11,989 bases of DNA from positions 1 through 11,989 of the forward strand of contig JAUMYC010000061.1 in assembly GCA_030528845.1 (NCBI GenBank). The letters run 5' to 3'. The notes beneath the pieces are model-generated. The model ran no database searches, was not told where the DNA came from, and worked only from the letters and a program-made list of their open reading frames with translations. This DNA comes from Eubacteriales bacterium. Its GTDB lineage: Bacteria > Bacillota_A > Clostridia > Christensenellales > Aristaeellaceae. Below are positions 9,194 through 11,989 of this stretch, piece after piece. The first letter of the stretch is position 1, and the number at the start of each line of letters is the position of its first letter. The position numbers were made by a program, and so were the translations under genes.

Positions 9194-10381
9194 TTAGTAC
9201 ATTTCGTTCAGCTCGGTGATGCCGTCGATGCGGAAGGCAAAGGCCGGAGCGGAAGCGAGGGTGGACTCGGCGAAGTAGGAGCAGCCGTCTTCGCAGGTGA
9301 AGATGTACTCGAGGCCGTAGTAGCCGTCGATCTCGGTGGTGGAGGTGATGGTCTCGCCGTTCACGGTCCACGTGGAGGTGTCAAAGACATGCAGCTCGCC
9401 GTTCTTGATCTGCGCTTCGATCTCGGCGACCTTTTCGGCGGTGCCTTCAGCGATGATGTTCTCGTTGAGCTCGGTCAGGCACACGGCGTCCAGCTTATAG
9501 CCTTCGGCCCAGTCGGTGGGGATGGGCTGGCCCTTGATCATGCAGTCCACAGCGTGGGTGTAGTAGACAGACCAGGTGTTGGAAGCGGAAACGAGGGTGG
9601 AGTTGGGGGCGGTGTCGATCATGCCGACGTTGTAGCCGACGTGCAGAACGCCCTTTTCCTCGCAGGCGGAGGCGGCGCCGGTGGTGTCAGCGTGCTGGGA
9701 AACGAGGACGCAGCCGCTCTCGATCAGAGAGAGGGCGACTTCGCGCTCGATGGCCTGATCGGCCCAGGAGCCGGTGTACTTGACTTCCATGGTCACGTTC
9801 GGGCAGACGGAGCGGACGCCCAGATAGAAGGCGGTGTAGCCGGAGACGACCTCGGCATAGGAGAAGGCGCCGACGTAGCCGATCTTCATTTCGGTCTCCG
9901 CGCCATACTTCTCAGCCAGCTTCAGGCCTGCCACGACGCCGGAGACGTAGCGGGATTCATAGATGCCGGTGAAGTAGTTGGCCATGTTGGTCAGGCCGGT
10001 GGAAGCAGCTTGATAGCCGGTGGCGTGGCAGAACTGCACGTTCGGATAGGAATAGGCAGCTTCGATGATGTAGTCTTCATGGCCGAAGCTGTCGGCGAAG
10101 ATGATGTTGCAGCCCTGGGCGACGAGGCGCTTGGCAGCGCTGAGGGCGTCTTCGTTCTCGGCGATGTTGTACTCATAGATGATCTGCTCGTCGGACAGGC
10201 CGAGAGCTTCCTGCATGCCTTCCACGCCCATCATGTGCGCGTAGTCATAGCCGACGTTCTCGTCGTGCAGCAGGACGACGCCGACCTTGATCTGATCCGC
10301 GGGGATGCCGGCGGTTTCAGCGGTGGCGACCATGCAGAGCATCATAGCGATTGCCATGATCAGGCTGACCAGTTTCTTCAT
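9194..10381 (-). CDS. BMP family ABC transporter substrate-binding protein (PnrA/NupN-like)
   Basis: This 395-residue extracytoplasmic binding protein belongs to the Bmp/PnrA family (COG1744 type), which captures purine nucleosides and delivers them to a dedicated importer. Family-like stretches are VGVVLLHDENVGYDYAHMMG (33-52), ADSFGHEDYIIEAA near 95-108, NYFTGIYESRYVSGVVAG in the middle, and TGSWADQAIEREVALSLIESG followed by a conserved HADTTG loop. The N-terminus MKK plus a hydrophobic run is a signal peptide. Cys16 lies in AMMLC, which lacks the small residue expected before a lipobox cysteine, while ATA-ETAG fits signal peptidase I cleavage. The start follows AGGAGGG by 7 nt. It is transcribed separately from the ATPase/permease operon at 8526-4802, its probable partner. 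Confidence 0.93.
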   Translation of the reverse strand: MKKLVSLIMAIAMMLCMVATAETAGIPADQIKVGVVLLHDENVGYDYAHMMGVEGMQEALGLSDEQIIYEYNIAENEDALSAAKRLVAQGCNIIFADSFGHEDYIIEAAYSYPNVQFCHATGYQAASTGLTNMANYFTGIYESRYVSGVVAGLKLAEKYGAETEMKIGYVGAFSYAEVVSGYTAFYLGVRSVCPNVTMEVKYTGSWADQAIEREVALSLIESGCVLVSQHADTTGAASACEEKGVLHVGYNVGMIDTAPNSTLVSASNTWSVYYTHAVDCMIKGQPIPTDWAEGYKLDAVCLTELNENIIAEGTAEKVAEIEAQIKNGELHVFDTSTWTVNGETITSTTEIDGYYGLEYIFTCEDGCSYFAESTLASAPAFAFRIDGITELNEMY

Positions 10382-10401
10382 AACGATTCCCTCCTGTATT
10401 T

Positions 10402-10460
10402 CCCGGAAATTATGTGTATCCGGGTATACATCTATGATACCTTTCGGCTATTATTTTCAA
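10402..10460 (-). promoter_or_regulatory. Candidate promoter and dyad upstream of the substrate-binding protein gene
   Basis: On the minus strand TTGAAA (10460-10455) and TATCAT (10439-10434) each match 5 of 6 consensus bases, but the 15-nt spacing is short. Downstream, in the leader, two overlapping dyads are visible: CCCGGA/TCCGGG at 10402-10407 and 10419-10424, and TGTAT-N6-ATACA at 10415-10430. They could be an operator or a leader hairpin. No purine riboswitch consensus is apparent. Confidence 0.4.
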
Positions 10461-10478
10461 AAGCATCTTCGTGTAAAT

Positions 10479-10510
10479 TTGCAAACTTTTCGGCGTGGAT
10501 GTGTTATACT
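10479..10510 (+). promoter_or_regulatory. Candidate extended -10 promoter for the P-loop kinase gene
   Basis: TGTTATACT (10502-10510) forms an extended -10 element with TATACT. TTGCAA (10479-10484) could be a -35, though the 20-nt spacing is wide; an extended -10 needs little -35 help. Transcription would begin near 10517, which rules out the in-frame ATG at 10495 as the start of the downstream gene. Confidence 0.55.
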
Positions 10511-10533
10511 ATGGAAGAAAAGGGGGCGAACGC

Positions 10534-11013
10534 ATGGCGAAGGCAGTGATGATCTGCGGGCGCATCTGCAGCGGCAAGACGACTTTTGCGCGGGCTTTGT
10601 GCGCGCGCGGCGGGGCGGTGCTGCTCAGCTGCGACGAGATCGCCGATGTCGTTTTTGATAAAAATCTGGGCGATAAGCACGACGAAGTGATGGCGAAGGT
10701 GACGGAATACCTGCACAGAAAGGCGAAGGATATCGTGCTTGCCGGGTGCGATGTTATTCTGGACTGGGGCTTCTGGAAAAAAGAGGCAAGGCAGCGCGTG
10801 CGCGAAAGATATGCCGCCATGGGGATAGAACAGCTGTGGTATTTTGTGGATGTTTCCGATGAAAAATGGGAAGAGCATATCCAAAAGCGCAATGCCGAGG
10901 TGCTCGCCGGAACAAGCTCGGATTATTTTGTGGACGAGGGTCTCAGGGCGAAACTGCTCGCCAATTTTGAAAAGCCCGGTCCCGATGAATACGATATCAG
11001 GATTGGAGAGTGA
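10534..11013 (+). CDS. Small P-loop ATP-binding protein / predicted kinase (AAA_33-like)
   Basis: A 159-residue cytoplasmic P-loop protein. The Walker A motif GRICSGKT (residues 9-16) sits at the very N-terminus. It is followed by the acidic pair D34-E35 after a beta strand (VLLSCDE), a second strand VILDWGFW with D77, and a LID-like segment with QKRN (117-120). This order is typical of AAA_33/zeta-type predicted kinases (COG0645-like), which phosphorylate small molecules, nucleic acid ends or sugars; no substrate can be named. The ATG at 10534 is chosen because AGGGGG precedes it at 7-8 nt and the likely promoter overlaps the alternative start at 10495. No toxin-antitoxin partner is adjacent. 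The frame stays open for 45 codons beyond the TGA. Confidence 0.85.
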   Translation: MAKAVMICGRICSGKTTFARALCARGGAVLLSCDEIADVVFDKNLGDKHDEVMAKVTEYLHRKAKDIVLAGCDVILDWGFWKKEARQRVRERYAAMGIEQLWYFVDVSDEKWEEHIQKRNAEVLAGTSSDYFVDEGLRAKLLANFEKPGPDEYDIRIGE

Positions 11014-11049
11014 GAGCTGTGTACAGGCGGCAGAAACGAGGTAGCGGCC

Positions 11050-11105
11050 CGGTACGGCTCGGATAACGGCTGTATCGGAGAAAAAGTTGTTATCCTGCCG
11101 TGCCG
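11050..11105 (+). repeat. Imperfect inverted repeat (possible RNA hairpin) between kinase and methyltransferase genes
   Basis: CGGTACGG (11050-11057) pairs with CCGTGCCG (11098-11105), with one G-U pair. After a small internal loop (CTC opposite TG), GGATAAC (11061-11067) pairs with GTTATCC (11089-11095) around a 21-nt loop. No T-tract follows, so it is not a standard terminator. It would lie in the leader of the methyltransferase message, about 50 nt before its start. Confidence 0.6.
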
Positions 11106-11154
11106 CGTCGGTGTAAGCTGCGATCTCATCGAAGGAAAGGAACGGTATTGAGAT

Positions 11155-11916
11155 ATGAAGCATGAAGAATTGAAGAGGATATGGAAAGCGGAAGAGGACG
11201 TCGCGCATATTCACGGCTGGGATTTTTCGCATATCGAGGGGCGTTACAGACAGGAAGGCGGGCTGCCGTGGGAATACGGCGCGCTCGTGCGCGAATTCCT
11301 GACGCCGGAGAAGAAGCTGCTGGACATCGACACCGGCGGCGGAGAGTTCCTGCTCTCGCTGGAGCATCCCTACGAAAACACCGCCGCGACAGAGGCTTAT
11401 GCGCCCAACGCAGCGCTGTGCCGCAGCGTGCTCTGTCCTCTGGGCGTGGATTTCCGTGAGGCGCGGGGGGACGGCCCGCTGCCGTGGCCGGACGAGAGCT
11501 TTGACATGGTCATCAACCGGCACGGCTCCTATTGCGCTCAAGAGTATTTCCGCGTGCTCAGGCCGGGCGGGCTGTTCATCACCCAGCAGGTGGGCGCGAT
11601 GAACGACCGCGAGCTGGTCGACTTGCTCTGTCCCGGCGTGAGCGAGAACTTTCAGGGGCACTGGCTGGCGGATTGCCGCGAGGAATGCGAACGGGCGGGG
11701 TTTGCAGTCATGCGCGAGGGCGAGGGTTTTCAGGCGATCCGCTTTTTTGATATCGGCGCGCTGGTGTGGTTTGCGCGCATCATTGAATGGGAATTCGTGG
11801 GGTTTTCGGTCGATACGCATTTTGAGCGGCTTCTGGAGGCACAGGAGATTTTGGAGAAAAATGGGTCGGTCGACGGCCGTGCGCATCGGTTCATGCTCGC
11901 TGCGCGCAAGGAATGA
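11155..11916 (+). CDS. Class I SAM-dependent methyltransferase (Methyltransf_11-like)
   Basis: A 253-residue cytoplasmic methyltransferase using S-adenosylmethionine; its substrate is unknown. Motif I is LLDIDTGGGEFL (residues 55-66), the glycine loop that binds the cofactor. An acidic residue at the end of strand 2 is E80 in AATEAY. Motif IV is SFDMVINRHGSY (115-126), and RVLRPGGLFITQQVG (133-147) is the post-motif strand. The C-terminal part (to AARKE) is family-like and complete, and the length is normal for small-molecule methyltransferases of this type. The ribosome binding site is weak: AAAGG lies 14 nt before the ATG. The gene may share a transcript with the upstream kinase, since no terminator lies in the 141-nt spacer. 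Apart from the weak site nothing suggests damage. Confidence 0.9.
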   Translation: MKHEELKRIWKAEEDVAHIHGWDFSHIEGRYRQEGGLPWEYGALVREFLTPEKKLLDIDTGGGEFLLSLEHPYENTAATEAYAPNAALCRSVLCPLGVDFREARGDGPLPWPDESFDMVINRHGSYCAQEYFRVLRPGGLFITQQVGAMNDRELVDLLCPGVSENFQGHWLADCREECERAGFAVMREGEGFQAIRFFDIGALVWFARIIEWEFVGFSVDTHFERLLEAQEILEKNGSVDGRAHRFMLAARKE

Positions 11917-11920
11917 AGGC

Positions 11921-11989
11921 AGGGGCTCTGCCCTCTGCACTCCCGCCAAAGGGGCTCCGCCCCTTTGGAAACCCTGCTGGGGCTCTGCC
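11921..11989. repeat. GC-rich hairpin with flanking 11-bp direct repeats (intergenic repeat, cut by window end)
   Basis: GGGGCTCTGCC occurs at 11922-11932 and again at 11979-11989. Between them CCAAAGGGGC (11946-11955) and GCCCCTTTGG (11959-11968) make a 10-bp perfect stem with a TCC loop. No T-tract follows on either strand, so it is unlike the other terminators here and looks like a dispersed intergenic repeat. It may still end the methyltransferase transcript. Its extent beyond the window is unknown. Confidence 0.65.

Noticed and set aside
9170..10549. A 459-codon plus-strand ORF opposite the substrate-binding protein gene
   Set aside because: Glycine- and aspartate-rich shadow; the minus-strand frame has a signal peptide, a ribosome binding site and BMP family motifs.
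11011..11013. The kinase TGA as a selenocysteine codon or recoded stop
   Set aside because: TGA also ends degV, the small gene, the ABC ATPase, the second permease and the methyltransferase, so it is a normal stop here. No SECIS-like hairpin lies immediately after it, and the kinase looks complete without the extension.

Overview
The window is about 12 kb of GC-rich bacterial chromosome with dense coding on both strands. The Firmicutes-type GyrB (no long TOPRIM insertion), the gyrB-gyrA order, AAGGAGG-type ribosome binding sites, a FakB/DegV protein and a BMP-family nucleoside-type ABC transporter together suggest a high-GC member of the Clostridia, plausibly an uncultured gut lineage. The exact taxon cannot be fixed from the sequence.

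Layout. (1) 3-656 is the 3' third of gyrB. (2) 657-1099 is a striking tandem array: a 216-bp unit present twice (8 differences) plus an 11-bp start of a third copy. Each 216-bp unit is built from three ~72-bp subunits, and every subunit is a run of hairpins. (3) 1159-3645 is gyrA, with a TTG start and its own strong terminator. (4) 3835-4719 is a DegV/FakB-type fatty-acid-binding protein, followed by a bidirectional terminator. (5) 8526-4802 on the minus strand is a tightly coupled three-gene ABC operon (double-domain ATPase, permease, permease) of the BMP/PnrA nucleoside-uptake type. (6) 8738-9124 on the plus strand is a small unrecognised membrane-anchored or exported protein. (7) 10381-9194 on the minus strand is the cognate BMP-type substrate-binding protein, separated from its transporter operon by the opposite-strand small gene and a shared bidirectional terminator. 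(8) 10534-11013 is a small P-loop kinase and 11155-11916 a class I SAM-dependent methyltransferase, both on the plus strand, with a structured 140-bp spacer between them. (9) 11917-11989 is a short GC-rich hairpin/direct-repeat element that runs off the end.

How the genes work together. GyrB and GyrA form DNA gyrase and are probably read as one transcript through the repeat array, since no T-tract terminator is visible between them. The binding protein, ATPase and two permeases should form one importer, most likely for nucleosides, but are transcribed as at least two units. DegV would supply fatty acids to a fatty acid kinase not present here. The kinase and methyltransferase have no recognised substrate.

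Most notable. The gyrB-gyrA spacer is a higher-order repeat of palindromes. One hairpin differs from its paralogues at two base pairs, each changed on both arms so that pairing is kept, which points to selection or copying of a folded form. I do not recognise this element as a named family. The rest of the window is mostly ordinary housekeeping content.
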